Source: Bacteroidia bacterium | GTDB lineage: Bacteria > Bacteroidota > Bacteroidia > Flavobacteriales > Flavobacteriaceae | Assembly: GCA_030431055.1 (NCBI GenBank) | Contig: JAUIJA010000002.1 | Coordinates: 1-64,000, forward strand | Direction: 5' to 3' | Length of the DNA stretch: 64,000 bases | Part shown: positions 1 to 8,367 of the stretch, one piece after another | Numbering within the stretch: the first letter of the stretch is position 1 | Layout: each line of letters begins with the position of its first letter | Program-made: the position numbers and the translations under genes | Notes under the pieces: generated by a model | Told to the model about the DNA's origin: nothing | The model's database searches: none | What the model saw: the letters and a program-made list of their open reading frames with translations, nothing else

Positions 1-1008
1 TCTCAAGCTGTACTAAACTTTAATAATTCTGGATTATCAATCTTAGAAATTTCACACCGAAGTAAAGATTTTCTAGCCGTAATGGACGAAGCTCGAAAAC
101 TTGCTTTAGAGCTTTTAGGCTTAGAAGGAAAAGGTTATCAAGCACTTTTTTTACAAGGTGGTGCAAGTATGGAATTTTTAAGAGTTCCTTATAATTTGAT
201 GAACGAAAATGGTAAAGCCGTTTATTTGGAAACTGGAACTTGGGCAAATAAAGCAATAAAAGAAGCTAAAAATTTTGGTGAAACTAAAATTGTAGCATCT
301 TCTAAAGAAAAAAATTTCAATTTTATTCCGAAAAACTATGAAATACCAGCATATGCTGATTATTTTCACTGTACTTCAAACAATACTATTTTTGGAACGC
401 AAATGAAAGACTTCCCTAATACGGAAGTTCCTATTGTTTGTGATATGAGTTCTGATATTTTTTCAAGAGACATTGATTTTTCTCAATTTTCAGTTATTTA
501 CGCTGGAGCTCAAAAAAATATGGGACCAGCAGGAACAACTTTGGTTGTTATCAAAGAAGATATTTTAGGAAAAACAAACCGAAATATCCCAACATTACTT
601 GATTACCAACAGCACATTTCAAAAGACAGTATGTTGAATACACCACCTGTTTTTGCAGTTTATACTTCGTTACTTACATTACATTGGTTAAAAAGTAAAG
701 GTGGAGTTTCGGGAATTGAAAAATTAAATCAAACCAAAGCAAATTTACTCTACACTGAAATTGATAGAAACCCTCTATTTAAAGGTGTAGCAGCAAAAGA
801 AGATCGTTCTTTAATGAATGTAACTTTCGTTTTAAACAATGAAGAACACAAAGCTACTTTTGATAATCTTTGTTTAGAAGCAAATATTTCAGGAATTAAC
901 GGACATCGATCTGTTGGCGGATATCGTGCTTCTATTTATAACGCAATGCCTATTGAAAGTGTTCAAGTTTTAGTAGATGTAATGAAAGAATTAGAAAACA
1001 AAATATAG
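1..1008 (+). CDS. serC: Phosphoserine aminotransferase, 5' end missing
   Basis: Class V PLP-dependent aminotransferase that converts 3-phosphohydroxypyruvate and glutamate to phosphoserine, the second step of serine synthesis. The frame is open from base 1, before the first ATG at 82, and reads ISHRSKDFLAVMDEARKL, the SerC N-terminal region, so the true start lies outside the window. The PLP-lysine segment AGAQKNMGPAG and the phosphate-binding C-terminal stretch GHRSVGGYRASIYNAMP are both present. serA follows 51 nt downstream on the same strand, so the two probably form a serine operon. A weak inverted repeat (GTCATT/AATGAC, 1008-1026) overlaps the stop codon. Confidence 0.95.
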   Translation, partial: SQAVLNFNNSGLSILEISHRSKDFLAVMDEARKLALELLGLEGKGYQALFLQGGASMEFLRVPYNLMNENGKAVYLETGTWANKAIKEAKNFGETKIVASSKEKNFNFIPKNYEIPAYADYFHCTSNNTIFGTQMKDFPNTEVPIVCDMSSDIFSRDIDFSQFSVIYAGAQKNMGPAGTTLVVIKEDILGKTNRNIPTLLDYQQHISKDSMLNTPPVFAVYTSLLTLHWLKSKGGVSGIEKLNQTKANLLYTEIDRNPLFKGVAAKEDRSLMNVTFVLNNEEHKATFDNLCLEANISGINGHRSVGGYRASIYNAMPIESVQVLVDVMKELENKI

Positions 1009-1059
1009 TCATTCATTCATAATGACATTTAAAATAAGCTTAAAGCTAAACAAATAGAA

Positions 1060-2016
1060 ATGAAAATATTAGCAAACGACGGAATTGCGTCTAATGCAAT
1101 CGAAGTTTTAGAAAAAAATGGTTTTGAAGTAATCACAACCAAAGTAGCGCAAGAACAAATTGCGAGTTACATTAACAAAAATGATATTAAAGTACTTTTA
1201 GTTAGAAGTGCTACAAAAGTTAAAGAAGACGTTATCGACGCTTGTCCAGGTTTAAAGATTATTGGCCGTGGCGGTGTAGGAATGGATAATATTGCTGTTG
1301 ATTATGCGCGTAAACAAGGAATGCATGTTATTAATACGCCTGCAGCATCTTCTGAAAGTGTTGCCGAATTAGTTTTTGCGCATTTATTTTCTGGTGTTCG
1401 TTTTTTACACGATTCAAACAGAAACATGCCACTTGAAGGCGATACGCGATTTAAAGAGCTTAAAAAAGCTTATGCAAACGGAATCGAATTGCGTGGTAAA
1501 ACTTTAGGAATTGTAGGTTTTGGAAGAATTGGTCAAGCAGTTGCAAAAATGGCGCTTGGTTTAGGTATGAAAGTTATTGCTTCTGATAAGTATGTTGGCG
1601 AAGCAGTAATTAAAGTTGATTTCTATAACGGCCAGTTTATCAATGTAGACATTAAAACTGAACCTATTGAAGATTTATTAAAACATTCTGACTTTGTTAC
1701 GCTACACGTACCTTCACAAAATGGTTATATCATTGGTCGTGATGAATTAAAAATGATGAAAGACGAAGCTGGAATTATCAATGCAGCTCGTGGTGGTGTA
1801 ATTGATGAAGTTGCACTTTGTGAAGCTTTAGACGAAGGTAAACTCCTTTTTGCTGGTTTAGATGTTTTTGAAAAAGAACCAAATCCAGAAATGCATTTAT
1901 TGATGAACCCTAAAATTTCATTAACTCCACATATTGGCGCGGCAACAGTTGAAGCTCAAGATAGAATTGGCTTAGAATTAGCCGACCAAATTATCAGTTT
2001 ATTAAAAAACAATTGA
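1060..2016 (+). CDS. serA: D-3-phosphoglycerate dehydrogenase (short type)
   Basis: NAD-dependent D-isomer 2-hydroxyacid dehydrogenase, the first step of serine synthesis. At 318 residues it is the short form without a C-terminal ACT regulatory domain, so feedback by serine through ACT is not expected. Visible landmarks are the substrate-side motif IIGRGGVGMDNI, the Rossmann fingerprint GIVGFGRIGQAVAKMA, the catalytic Arg in NAARGGVIDE, the Glu in FEKEPNPEMHLL and the catalytic His in LTPHIGAAT. It lies directly downstream of serC, which supports serine rather than another hydroxyacid as its pathway. Confidence 0.92.
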   Translation: MKILANDGIASNAIEVLEKNGFEVITTKVAQEQIASYINKNDIKVLLVRSATKVKEDVIDACPGLKIIGRGGVGMDNIAVDYARKQGMHVINTPAASSESVAELVFAHLFSGVRFLHDSNRNMPLEGDTRFKELKKAYANGIELRGKTLGIVGFGRIGQAVAKMALGLGMKVIASDKYVGEAVIKVDFYNGQFINVDIKTEPIEDLLKHSDFVTLHVPSQNGYIIGRDELKMMKDEAGIINAARGGVIDEVALCEALDEGKLLFAGLDVFEKEPNPEMHLLMNPKISLTPHIGAATVEAQDRIGLELADQIISLLKNN

Positions 2017-2058
2017 TTTTTTTCGTAAATTTAGATTCTAATTAATAAAACAAGAAAA

Positions 2059-2694
2059 ATGTCTGGAATTTTAGATTTAATCAATAGCGATTTAGGAAAG
2101 CAAATTATCGGAAATATTTCGCAACAAACAGGTATTAACGAAAATCAAGCAGCAGATGTTGTTTCTTCAAGTGTACCAGAATTATTAGGTGCGATGCAAG
2201 GAAATATGCTTTCAGGTGATGGAGCTGAAGGTTTATTAGGTGCTTTAACTGGCGGAAAACACGACGGTAGCATTTTAGATAACCTTGGTGGATTTTTAGG
2301 CGGAGGAGATTTTTCTGATGGTGGAAAAATTTTAGGTCACGTTTTAGGTGGAAATTTAGGCGCTGTAGAAACAGGAATTAGTAAAAAAACTGGTGTAGAT
2401 AGTAGTATTATTTCTAAAATATTACCTATGCTTGCTCCTATTATCATGGGATATTTAGGAAAACAAGCTAAAAGCAATAACGTTTCTAACTCATCTGATT
2501 TAGGTGGATTATTAGGTAGTTTACTAACAGGAGCTACTAGCGGAAATAGTGGCGGATTAGGAAGTTCAATTTTAACTGGAGCTTTAGATCAAAATGGAGA
2601 TGGAAAATTAGATGCGAGCGATGCTATTGCTGCTGTAACTAAGAAAAAAGGCGGACTTGGCGGTTTACTTGGTGGATTATTCGGAAAGAAATAA
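2059..2694 (+). CDS. DUF937 family protein with EF-hand-like loop
   Basis: A 211-residue Gly/Leu-rich protein of the DUF937 type (helical, N-terminal half, with repeated LLGxLxGG segments). It has no signal peptide and no transmembrane segment. Near the C-terminus (about residues 178-189) it carries DQNGDGKLDASD, a good match to an EF-hand or dockerin-type calcium-binding loop, then a Gly-Leu tail ending GLFGKK. Function is unknown for the family. It stands alone after serA and is followed by a strong hairpin at 2715-2745. Confidence 0.75.
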   Translation: MSGILDLINSDLGKQIIGNISQQTGINENQAADVVSSSVPELLGAMQGNMLSGDGAEGLLGALTGGKHDGSILDNLGGFLGGGDFSDGGKILGHVLGGNLGAVETGISKKTGVDSSIISKILPMLAPIIMGYLGKQAKSNNVSNSSDLGGLLGSLLTGATSGNSGGLGSSILTGALDQNGDGKLDASDAIAAVTKKKGGLGGLLGGLFGKK

Positions 2695-2714
2695 TTTCAA
2701 CTGATATAAATGTT

Positions 2715-2746
2715 AAAAGCATCGGAAATTCCGATGCTTTTTTTTA
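2715..2746 (+). terminator. Rho-independent terminator after the DUF937 gene
   Basis: Perfect stem GCATCGGAA/TTCCGATGC with a one-base centre, flanked by AAAA on the left and a run of T on the right. It closes the gene that ends at 2694. Confidence 0.85.
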
Positions 2747-2772
2747 TCTTTAAACATTCTAAATAATTTGTA

Positions 2773-3201
2773 TTGAAACAGTATATTTTCATAATAATCG
2801 CTTTTTTTGGATTACTATTTTCATGTAAATCAAACAAAGTTATTGCTGAAAATGAACGACCAAAACTTAAAAGCGATACGGTTAGAATTGCTAATGACGA
2901 AATTGAATATGAAGTAACCATTATCGACCCAGGTTTTACGAGTTGGTTTAACTCAAATGCGCGACCACGAAGTTTTTACTCACAAAGTTATTTAGAAGCA
3001 CGTAATCGAGTTTGGGTAACCGAATGGAATCGCAGAGTTTTATTGCCACAACAATACAATCCTAACTGGTATGAAATGCAAATAAACTATAACTTAGGAA
3101 CCAATTATGGTTTTGAAGTAAACTATATGATTTACAATTACCTTGTCTATTTTCAATTAACAAATAACCAACGTTTAGGTGGCTTTACCCCAAGAAGATA
3201 A
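2773..3201 (+). CDS. DUF6146-like lipoprotein
   Basis: A 142-residue protein starting at TTG (2773), with a lipoprotein signal: a hydrophobic stretch IIIAFFGLLFS followed by the acylated Cys at residue 18. The mature part is rich in Tyr, Asn and Arg and contains RPRSFYSQSYLEARNRVW and NWYEMQINYN, which I associate with the DUF6146 family of Bacteroidetes (recalled, not searched). No function is known. The next gene starts at the base after its stop, so the pair is co-transcribed. Confidence 0.65.
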   Translation: MKQYIFIIIAFFGLLFSCKSNKVIAENERPKLKSDTVRIANDEIEYEVTIIDPGFTSWFNSNARPRSFYSQSYLEARNRVWVTEWNRRVLLPQQYNPNWYEMQINYNLGTNYGFEVNYMIYNYLVYFQLTNNQRLGGFTPRR

Positions 3202-3531
3202 ATGAAGAAATTAAAACAACGCTGGAATGTAAAAAGTAACTTCCAACTTATCCTTATTCTCATTGTTTTTGCCATTACAGGCTACAGTTCGTTACTACTG
3301 GCAAAACCATTTTTAACTTTTATAGGAATTCCCGAAACTTTTGAACCACACTGGTTGTATCGCGTTTTACGAATTGTATTAATTTTTCCTATCTATCAAG
3401 TTCTTTTAGTAACAATTGGGTTTCTATTTGGGCAATTTGAATTCTTTTGGGCGTTTGAAAAAAAGATGTTGAAAAGAATGAAACTAGGCTTTATTGCTGA
3501 TTTTTTTGACAAGAAGTTTGATAAGAAATAA
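3202..3531 (+). CDS. DUF6787-like small membrane protein
   Basis: A 109-residue protein with two predicted membrane segments (about residues 15-37 and 52-75), a basic N-terminus KKLKQRWNVKS and a basic C-terminal tail. The conserved-looking segment FGQFEFFWAFEKKMLKR suggests the DUF6787 group found beside DUF6146 genes in flavobacteria (recalled). It starts at the base after the stop of the upstream lipoprotein gene, so translational coupling is likely. Function unknown. Confidence 0.6.
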   Translation: MKKLKQRWNVKSNFQLILILIVFAITGYSSLLLAKPFLTFIGIPETFEPHWLYRVLRIVLIFPIYQVLLVTIGFLFGQFEFFWAFEKKMLKRMKLGFIADFFDKKFDKK

Positions 3532-3533
3532 AT

Positions 3534-3567
3534 TTGTTTTTTATACCAAGAATTGGTATTTTTGGTA
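3534..3567 (+). promoter_or_regulatory. Promoter with palindromic operator for the toxin-antitoxin genes
   Basis: TTG (3534-3536), 20 nt, then TATTTTTG (3557-3564) match the flavobacterial TTG/N17-23/TAnnTTTG consensus. In the spacer and overlapping the -7 box is a perfect inverted repeat ATACCAA-GAA-TTGGTAT (3543-3559), followed by another TTGGTA half-site at 3562-3567. This is the expected site for autorepression by the ribbon-helix-helix antitoxin encoded 17 nt further on. Confidence 0.7.
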
Positions 3568-3583
3568 AAACATTTAACTCAAA

Positions 3584-3829
3584 ATGGCAAAAAACACTTC
3601 TATATTATTAGGCGATTATTTTGATGGCTTTATAAACGAACAAGTAAATTCTGGGCGTTTTTCATCTGCGAGTGAAGTGGTTCGCGCTGCTTTACGTTTA
3701 TTTGAAAAAGAAGAAAACAAAAAAGCAGAGTTAATCGCAGAATTAAAAAAAGGTGAAAAATCTGGGTTTGTGGAAGATTTTAATAAAGATACTTTTATAA
3801 AAAATCTACATAAAAAATATTCTAAATAA
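3584..3829 (+). CDS. parD: ParD-family antitoxin, type II toxin-antitoxin system
   Basis: An 81-residue protein whose N-terminal half is a ribbon-helix-helix DNA-binding domain (ILLGDYFDGFINEQVNSGRF, then SASEVVRAALRLFE). The charged, probably flexible C-terminal half should wrap the toxin. The stop codon TAA is immediately followed by the ATG of the ParE-like toxin gene. The promoter carries an inverted repeat suited to binding by this protein. The family assignment is firm at the level of ParD/CC2985-type antitoxins; the symbol is by family only. Confidence 0.85.
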   Translation: MAKNTSILLGDYFDGFINEQVNSGRFSSASEVVRAALRLFEKEENKKAELIAELKKGEKSGFVEDFNKDTFIKNLHKKYSK

Positions 3830-4129
3830 ATGACTATTAAAATTTCCAATGAAGCAACAGCAGATTTAGAAAAAATTTGGTTGTACACATTTGAAAATTG
3901 GTCTTTAGAACAAGCCGATAGATATTTGAATCTTATTTTTGAAGAAATTGAATATTTAGCTATAAAACCAAACACTGCAACAGATTATAGTAATATTAGA
4001 AAAAACTATTGGCGCTCAAAAGTAAAATCACATTTCATCTTTTTTAAACTTAACAAGAAAAAGAATGAAATTGAAATCATTAGAATTTTACATGAAATGA
4101 TGGATATTGATTTTCATCTCTTGAAATAA
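3830..4129 (+). CDS. parE: ParE/RelE-family toxin
   Basis: A 99-residue type II toxin of the RelE/ParE superfamily. The N-terminus KISNEATADLEKIWLYT and the C-terminal IEIIRILHEMMDI fit the ParE fold, in which the final strand carries an RILHxxMD motif. ParE proteins inhibit DNA gyrase; whether this one does is inferred from family only. It begins at the base after the antitoxin stop codon. The gene looks intact, so the pair may be active. Confidence 0.85.
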   Translation: MTIKISNEATADLEKIWLYTFENWSLEQADRYLNLIFEEIEYLAIKPNTATDYSNIRKNYWRSKVKSHFIFFKLNKKKNEIEIIRILHEMMDIDFHLLK

Positions 4130-4199
4130 TATTTAGATAATGTAAAACAAAAAACTAATATATTTTTCATTCATTTTATTTTCCATACTTGGAATATTT

Positions 4200-4517
4200 T
4201 TGATAACAGGCTCAAAAAATCAAAGAACAACTACGTTAGGTATAATTAATCTGTTATTTTTTGGTGGCGGTGGAATTGTATATTTCATATTAAATAAAAA
4301 ATCAATTAGTAATCGATTAAGAAATATTACTTTACTTATTGGTTGTCTAATATTTATTATTTCATCTTATTATTTATTACCATTTCACCATCTTTTTGAC
4401 AATAATAGAAAATACCATCCAACAATAGGCTGGATAATAGGAATTATTGGAATGCTTTTTTTTGGGTATGGATTTATTATTTCGATAATAAAACTTGTAA
4501 AAGATGATAAAACCTAA
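4200..4517 (+). CDS. Small membrane protein; likely start lost to a codon-2 stop
   Basis: From the TTG at 4200 the frame encodes 105 residues with about three membrane segments (INLLFFGGGGIVYFI, ITLLIGCLIFIISSYYLL, WIIGIIGMLFFGYGFIISII). The same frame is open back to 4146 and there encodes a further hydrophobic segment NKKLIYFSFILFSILGIFL, preceded by ATG TAA at 4140-4145. The natural start was therefore probably ATG at 4140 with codon 2 (perhaps AAA) changed to TAA. The LFFG-containing repeats faintly recall STM3941-type proteins; I do not assign a function. It could be a pseudogene or be translated from the TTG. Confidence 0.5.
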   Translation: MITGSKNQRTTTLGIINLLFFGGGGIVYFILNKKSISNRLRNITLLIGCLIFIISSYYLLPFHHLFDNNRKYHPTIGWIIGIIGMLFFGYGFIISIIKLVKDDKT

Positions 4518-4550
4518 AAAAAGCGACTCAATCGAGTCGCTTTTTTTTAT
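4516..4550. terminator. Bidirectional terminator between convergent genes
   Basis: Stem GCGACTC/GAGTCGC (4523-4529 and 4534-4540), loop AATC, with A-runs on the left and T-runs on the right. It serves the small membrane gene on plus and the gene ending at 4547 on minus. Confidence 0.85.
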
Positions 4551-4849
4551 TTCTCTTTCTTAATTACGTAAGTATATAACCATGTAAGCGTAAATGTAGG
4601 AATAAAATCGAGACCAGGAATGACTTCTTCAATAAATCCAACAATACCAGCAACTTTACCTGTTGCACCTTTATACATTGCAGTTAATAATAAACCAGAA
4701 ACGGGCGCCCAAATTACATCGGTAGCTTCTGCTAAAACTGGCACTACATACGATAACATTCCTATCACATCAAAAATAATACTTAATATTAGCTTTGCGC
4801 TTTTATTCGTTGCTTTTGTAGCAGTTTCAATTTGTACTTCTTGTGTCAT
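4547..4849 (-). CDS. Small conserved membrane protein, unknown function
   Basis: A 100-residue protein with a hydrophilic N-terminus of about 18 residues, then membrane segments around residues 19-45 (LILSIIFDVIGMLSYVVPVL) and 48-75, and a C-terminal segment FTLTWLYTYVIKKEK. It contains WAPVSGLLLTAMYKGATGK and PGLDFIPTFTL, a pattern I recognise from uncharacterised flavobacterial proteins, without a named family. It is monocistronic, ending in the terminator it shares with the convergent gene. Confidence 0.6.
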   Translation of the reverse strand: MTQEVQIETATKATNKSAKLILSIIFDVIGMLSYVVPVLAEATDVIWAPVSGLLLTAMYKGATGKVAGIVGFIEEVIPGLDFIPTFTLTWLYTYVIKKEK

Positions 4850-4901
4850 TTAAATAATTTTATAGTTAATCACTTAAAATATAACAAATCTAGTGCCAAA
4901 G

Positions 4902-5540
4902 TTATTTCAACTTCGATTTGTAGTATTTGCGTAGCTTTTCCAGTTTAGGCGCAATTACCATTTGGCAATAACCTTGCTCCGAGTTTTGACTGTAATAATC
5001 TTGGTGATAATCTTCGGCGTGGTAAAATTCTTTAGCTGGCGAAACTTTTGTCACGATAGGATTTTTATACAATTGCTCTTTTTCAATCCATTGAATGTAT
5101 TGTTCGGCTTTTTCTTTTTGCGCTTCACTATGATAAAAAACTTCACTACGATATTGCGTTCCTACATCTGCTCCTTGTCGGTTTAAAGTAGTTGGATCAT
5201 GTGTACCAAAGAAAATTTCAAGTAAATCTTCATACGAAACTAATGCTGGATTAAACGTAATTTGAATAGCTTCGGCATGACCAGTAGTACCATTACAAAC
5301 TTCACGATAAGCTGGATTTTTAATAAATCCTCCAGTATAACCCGAAACTACCTTTTCAACACCTTTTACCTCTTGAAAAATGGCTTCGGTACACCAGAAA
5401 CATCCACCTGCAAAAGTGGCAACTTCTTTTCCTTCTTGTATATTCATTTTAATGGGTTCTTTAAATTCTTGAACGGTATATTTTTTCTCTTTAGCTTGAC
5501 AGCTTACTAGCAAAATTAAAGATAAAACTAATTTTTCCAT
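4902..5540 (-). CDS. msrA: Peptide-methionine (S)-S-oxide reductase MsrA, probable lipoprotein
   Basis: Repairs oxidised methionine (S-epimer) in proteins. The catalytic motif GGCFWCTEA is present, with VVSGYTGG and the conserved HAEAIQITFNP, GTHDPTTLNRQGAD and QYRSEVFYHS segments. The N-terminus has a short hydrophobic segment ending LLVSCQ, so the mature enzyme is probably a lipid-anchored periplasmic protein. The C-terminal region EDYHQDYYSQN is intact. It is divergent from the lolD-like gene; a TAAATTTG -7 box lies at 5557-5564 on the minus strand. Confidence 0.93.
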   Translation of the reverse strand: MEKLVLSLILLVSCQAKEKKYTVQEFKEPIKMNIQEGKEVATFAGGCFWCTEAIFQEVKGVEKVVSGYTGGFIKNPAYREVCNGTTGHAEAIQITFNPALVSYEDLLEIFFGTHDPTTLNRQGADVGTQYRSEVFYHSEAQKEKAEQYIQWIEKEQLYKNPIVTKVSPAKEFYHAEDYHQDYYSQNSEQGYCQMVIAPKLEKLRKYYKSKLK

Positions 5541-5556
5541 GACGACAACTTTTACT

Positions 5557-5564
5557 CAAATTTA
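5557..5564 (-). promoter_or_regulatory. -7 box for msrA
   Basis: TAAATTTG on the minus strand matches TAnnTTTG and lies 17 nt before the msrA ATG. No TTG is seen at the expected upstream distance, so this is a partial match. Confidence 0.45.
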
Positions 5565-5642
5565 CGTTTTAAAAGGCTTTTTGGATGTTATTTACCTAAC
5601 ATTTAGCATAAATATAACAAAAATCTTTGTTTCTTTGTAAGC

Positions 5643-6302
5643 ATGATAAAAGCGTATAACATTCATAAATATTACGACGATTTACATGTTTTAAAAGGTG
5701 TGAATCTTCATATTAAAAAAGGAGAAATTGTTTCTATTGTTGGTGCTTCTGGTGCTGGAAAAACAACTTTACTTCAAATTTTAGGAACGCTCGATAAAAT
5801 TTCAAAAAACACCGATTCGCAATTAGAAATTAATGGTGAAAACATTTTGTCTTTATCAGATAAAAATTTGTCGAAATTTAGAAATCAGCATTTGGGTTTT
5901 ATTTTTCAGTTTCATCAACTATTACCAGAATTTTCGGCCTTAGAGAATGTTTGCATTCCTGCTTTTATTGCCAATCGCGATAAAAAAGAAGTGGAAGAAG
6001 AAGCGAAAAAGCTTTTGGATTATTTAGGTTTATCGCACAGAATGAATCACAAACCCAACGAACTCTCAGGTGGTGAACAACAACGTGTTGCGGTTGCTCG
6101 TGCTTTAATAAATAAGCCAGCTGTTATTTTTGCCGATGAACCTTCGGGGAATTTAGACACGCATACAGCTGAAAATTTACACCAATTGTTTTTTAAACTT
6201 CGTGACGAATTCGGACAAACATTTGTAATTGTTACGCACAACGAAGAATTAGCCGAAATGGCGGATAGAAAACTAACTATGGTTGATGGAAATATTGTGT
6301 AA
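5643..6302 (+). CDS. lolD: ABC transporter ATPase, LolD family
   Basis: A 219-residue ABC ATPase of the LolD/MacB/FtsE group, which drives release or extrusion of lipoproteins and other envelope substrates. Walker A is GASGAGKTT, the signature is [15 protein letters not shown], Walker B is [13 protein letters not shown], and the switch His is in IVTHNEELA. The family Q-loop and [17 protein letters not shown] match LolD closely. No cognate permease is adjacent; the next gene begins at the base after the stop. A second ATPase of this group lies at 46177. Confidence 0.85.
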   Translation: MIKAYNIHKYYDDLHVLKGVNLHIKKGEIVSIVGASGAGKTTLLQILGTLDKISKNTDSQLEINGENILSLSDKNLSKFRNQHLGFIFQFHQLLPEFSALENVCIPAFIANRDKKEVEEEAKKLLDYLGLSHRMNHKPNELSGGEQQRVAVARALINKPAVIFADEPSGNLDTHTAENLHQLFFKLRDEFGQTFVIVTHNEELAEMADRKLTMVDGNIV

Positions 6303-7067
6303 ATGAAGTTTAATGAACTCAAAGAATTTTTAGACGAAAAAGTCGAATTGTACAATCGTCCCGATTTTATAGAAACCGATCCTATTCAAATTCCGCATTC
6401 GTTTTCCATTAAAGAAGATATTGAAATTTCTGCTTTTTTAGCAGCGACTATAGCTTGGGGAAATCGCAAAATGATTATCAACAATGCTAAAAAGTTGATG
6501 AACATTTTAGGAAATTCACCGTATGACTTCATCATAAATCATTCGGAAGAAAATCTTGAAAATTTAGATTCATTTGTCCATAGAACTTTTAACGGACAAG
6601 ATGCTGTTACTTTTATAAAAGCATTACAAAACATTTACAAAAACCATAATGGCTTAGAAAGTGTTTTTAACCAATATCAAAATCAAAAAGACCAAACTGA
6701 AAGTATTTCTAACTTTAAAAAGGTTTTTTTTGAAATCCCACATCAACAAAGAACTACCAAACATATTTCCGATCCTTTAAATAATTCTGCGGCGAAAAGA
6801 TTAAATATGATGTTGCGCTGGCTTTGCCGTCAAGACAATAACGGTGTCGATTTAGGCATTTGGAAAACTATAAACCCAGCCTATTTATCGTGTCCGCTTG
6901 ATGTTCACTCTGGAAATGTAGCACGAAAATTAGGATTGTTGACTCGCAAACAAAACGATGCAAAAGCTTTAACAGAGCTAGACACTAAATTGAGACAGCT
7001 TGATGTTATTGATCCTGTAAAATATGATTTTGCTTTATTTGGATTAGGTGTTTTTGAAGGCTTTTAA
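6303..7067 (+). CDS. TIGR02757 family protein
   Basis: A 254-residue protein of the uncharacterised family TIGR02757 (DUF2400). Recognisable parts are [26 protein letters not shown], the central [20 protein letters not shown] and the C-terminal LMMLR-like block [21 protein letters not shown] with [17 protein letters not shown]. The helical pattern with LDVH recalls HhH-type DNA repair proteins, which is inference only. It abuts the lolD-like gene without a gap, an arrangement suggesting co-transcription. Confidence 0.82.
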   Translation: MKFNELKEFLDEKVELYNRPDFIETDPIQIPHSFSIKEDIEISAFLAATIAWGNRKMIINNAKKLMNILGNSPYDFIINHSEENLENLDSFVHRTFNGQDAVTFIKALQNIYKNHNGLESVFNQYQNQKDQTESISNFKKVFFEIPHQQRTTKHISDPLNNSAAKRLNMMLRWLCRQDNNGVDLGIWKTINPAYLSCPLDVHSGNVARKLGLLTRKQNDAKALTELDTKLRQLDVIDPVKYDFALFGLGVFEGF

Positions 7068-7134
7068 TTCCTAAACCTTAATATTTTATAACAAACTTTT
7101 GTAATCCTATAACAAGTAGCGATGTCTCATAGCA

Positions 7135-7142
7135 TAACTTTG
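7135..7142 (+). promoter_or_regulatory. -7 box for the DUF1328 gene
   Basis: TAACTTTG matches TAnnTTTG and lies 48 nt before the ATG at 7191. No TTG is found 17-23 nt upstream. Confidence 0.45.
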
Positions 7143-7190
7143 TAATATCAAAATAGAAAAACAAAGTATTAACTATAAAAACAAATTGCT

Positions 7191-7349
7191 ATGTTACGTT
7201 GGACAGTCATATTTATTATCCTTGCATTAGTTGCAGGAGTTTTAGGTTTCGGTGGAATTGCTGCTGGAGCCGCAGGAATTGCAAAAGTTTTATTCTTCAT
7301 TTTTATAGTATTATTTATACTATCATTAATTAGAGGAAAAAAAGTTTAA
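7191..7349 (+). CDS. DUF1328 family small membrane protein
   Basis: A 52-residue protein starting [19 protein letters not shown], followed by the Gly/Ala segment [12 protein letters not shown], a second membrane segment and the tail SLIRGKKV. This is the typical length and layout of DUF1328 (YtjA-like) proteins, small inner-membrane proteins often linked to stress, though the role is unknown. It has its own -7 box and is followed by a clear terminator, so it is monocistronic. Confidence 0.85.
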   Translation: MLRWTVIFIILALVAGVLGFGGIAAGAAGIAKVLFFIFIVLFILSLIRGKKV

Positions 7350-7381
7350 AATCATGTTAGTTTAGTTTTGGTTGGTTAGAG

Positions 7382-7414
7382 AAAACACAAGTCAAAAGGC
7401 TTGTGTTTTTTTTA
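7382..7414 (+). terminator. Terminator after the DUF1328 gene
   Basis: Stem AAAACACAAG/CTTGTGTTTT (7382-7391 and 7400-7409), 8-nt loop, then a T-run. Confidence 0.85.
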
Positions 7415-7459
7415 TGTAACAATTTATGTTGTCTATCGTCTTATTTTAAAACTATTATT

Positions 7460-8362
7460 TTGGAAACTATACTAACCATTGAAAATCTCAATAAAATTTA
7501 CGGAAGAAAAGTTCATGCCGTTAATAACCTTTCTTTTGAAATTCAAAAAGGTAACGTGTATGGAATTCTAGGACCAAATGGGTCGGGAAAATCAACCACT
7601 TTAGGTATTGTTCTTAATGTTGTAAACAAAACTTCGGGAGATTTTAAATGGTTTGGAGGCCAAATTGAAACTCATGATGCTTTAAAGAAAGTTGGTGCTA
7701 TTATTGAGCGTCCAAATTTTTATCCTTACATGACTGCGGAAGAAAATTTGCAATTGGTCTGCAAAATTAAAGGGATTCCCTATGGAAAAGTAGATGAAAA
7801 GTTAGAGCTTGTTGGACTTATCGAACGTAAGGATAGTAAATTTAGAACTTTTTCTCTAGGAATGAAACAGCGTTTAGCTATCGCCTCTGCTCTACTTAAT
7901 GATCCTGAAATTTTAATTTTAGACGAACCTACCAATGGTTTAGATCCACAAGGAATTAGACAAATTAGAGATTTAATAAAATTAATTGCATCCCAAGGAA
8001 CTACGATATTATTAGCCTCTCACCTTTTAGACGAAGTTGAAAAAGTGTGTAGCCATGTAGTGGTTTTACAAAAAGGTGTAATGTTGTATCAAGGAAGTGT
8101 TCACGGAATGGTTGCGAATGAAGGTTTCTTCGAACTAGAAGCGAATGATATGAATGCACTTGAAAATGAAATAAAACAACATAAAGCTGTGGAAAGAACT
8201 TCTGTTGAAGACGGAAAACTTTATGTTTATCTTAAAGAAAATTTAGAAGCTGCTGAATTAAATGAATACTTACATCAAAAAGGAATTAGTTTAAGTCATT
8301 TGGTAAAAAGAAAACACAGTTTAGAAGAGCAATTCCTACAATTAACTAATCATCAATCGTAA
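7460..8362 (+). CDS. ABC-2 type exporter, ATP-binding subunit
   Basis: A 300-residue CcmA/DRI-family ABC ATPase. Walker A is GPNGSGKST, signature LGMKQRLAIASALL, Walker B ILILDEPTNGLD, switch His LLASHLLDEVE; the C-terminal ~90 residues form the accessory domain usual for this group. The start is taken as TTG at 7460 (METILTIENLNKIYG); the longer open frame from 7403 begins inside the upstream terminator. The permease gene follows after 5 nt. Confidence 0.87.
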   Translation: METILTIENLNKIYGRKVHAVNNLSFEIQKGNVYGILGPNGSGKSTTLGIVLNVVNKTSGDFKWFGGQIETHDALKKVGAIIERPNFYPYMTAEENLQLVCKIKGIPYGKVDEKLELVGLIERKDSKFRTFSLGMKQRLAIASALLNDPEILILDEPTNGLDPQGIRQIRDLIKLIASQGTTILLASHLLDEVEKVCSHVVVLQKGVMLYQGSVHGMVANEGFFELEANDMNALENEIKQHKAVERTSVEDGKLYVYLKENLEAAELNEYLHQKGISLSHLVKRKHSLEEQFLQLTNHQS

Positions 8363-8367
8363 AAGTT

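Noticed and set aside
7403..7459. Upstream GTG start for the ABC-2 ATPase
   Set aside because: Begins in the terminator of the DUF1328 gene and adds a non-conserved Cys-rich leader.
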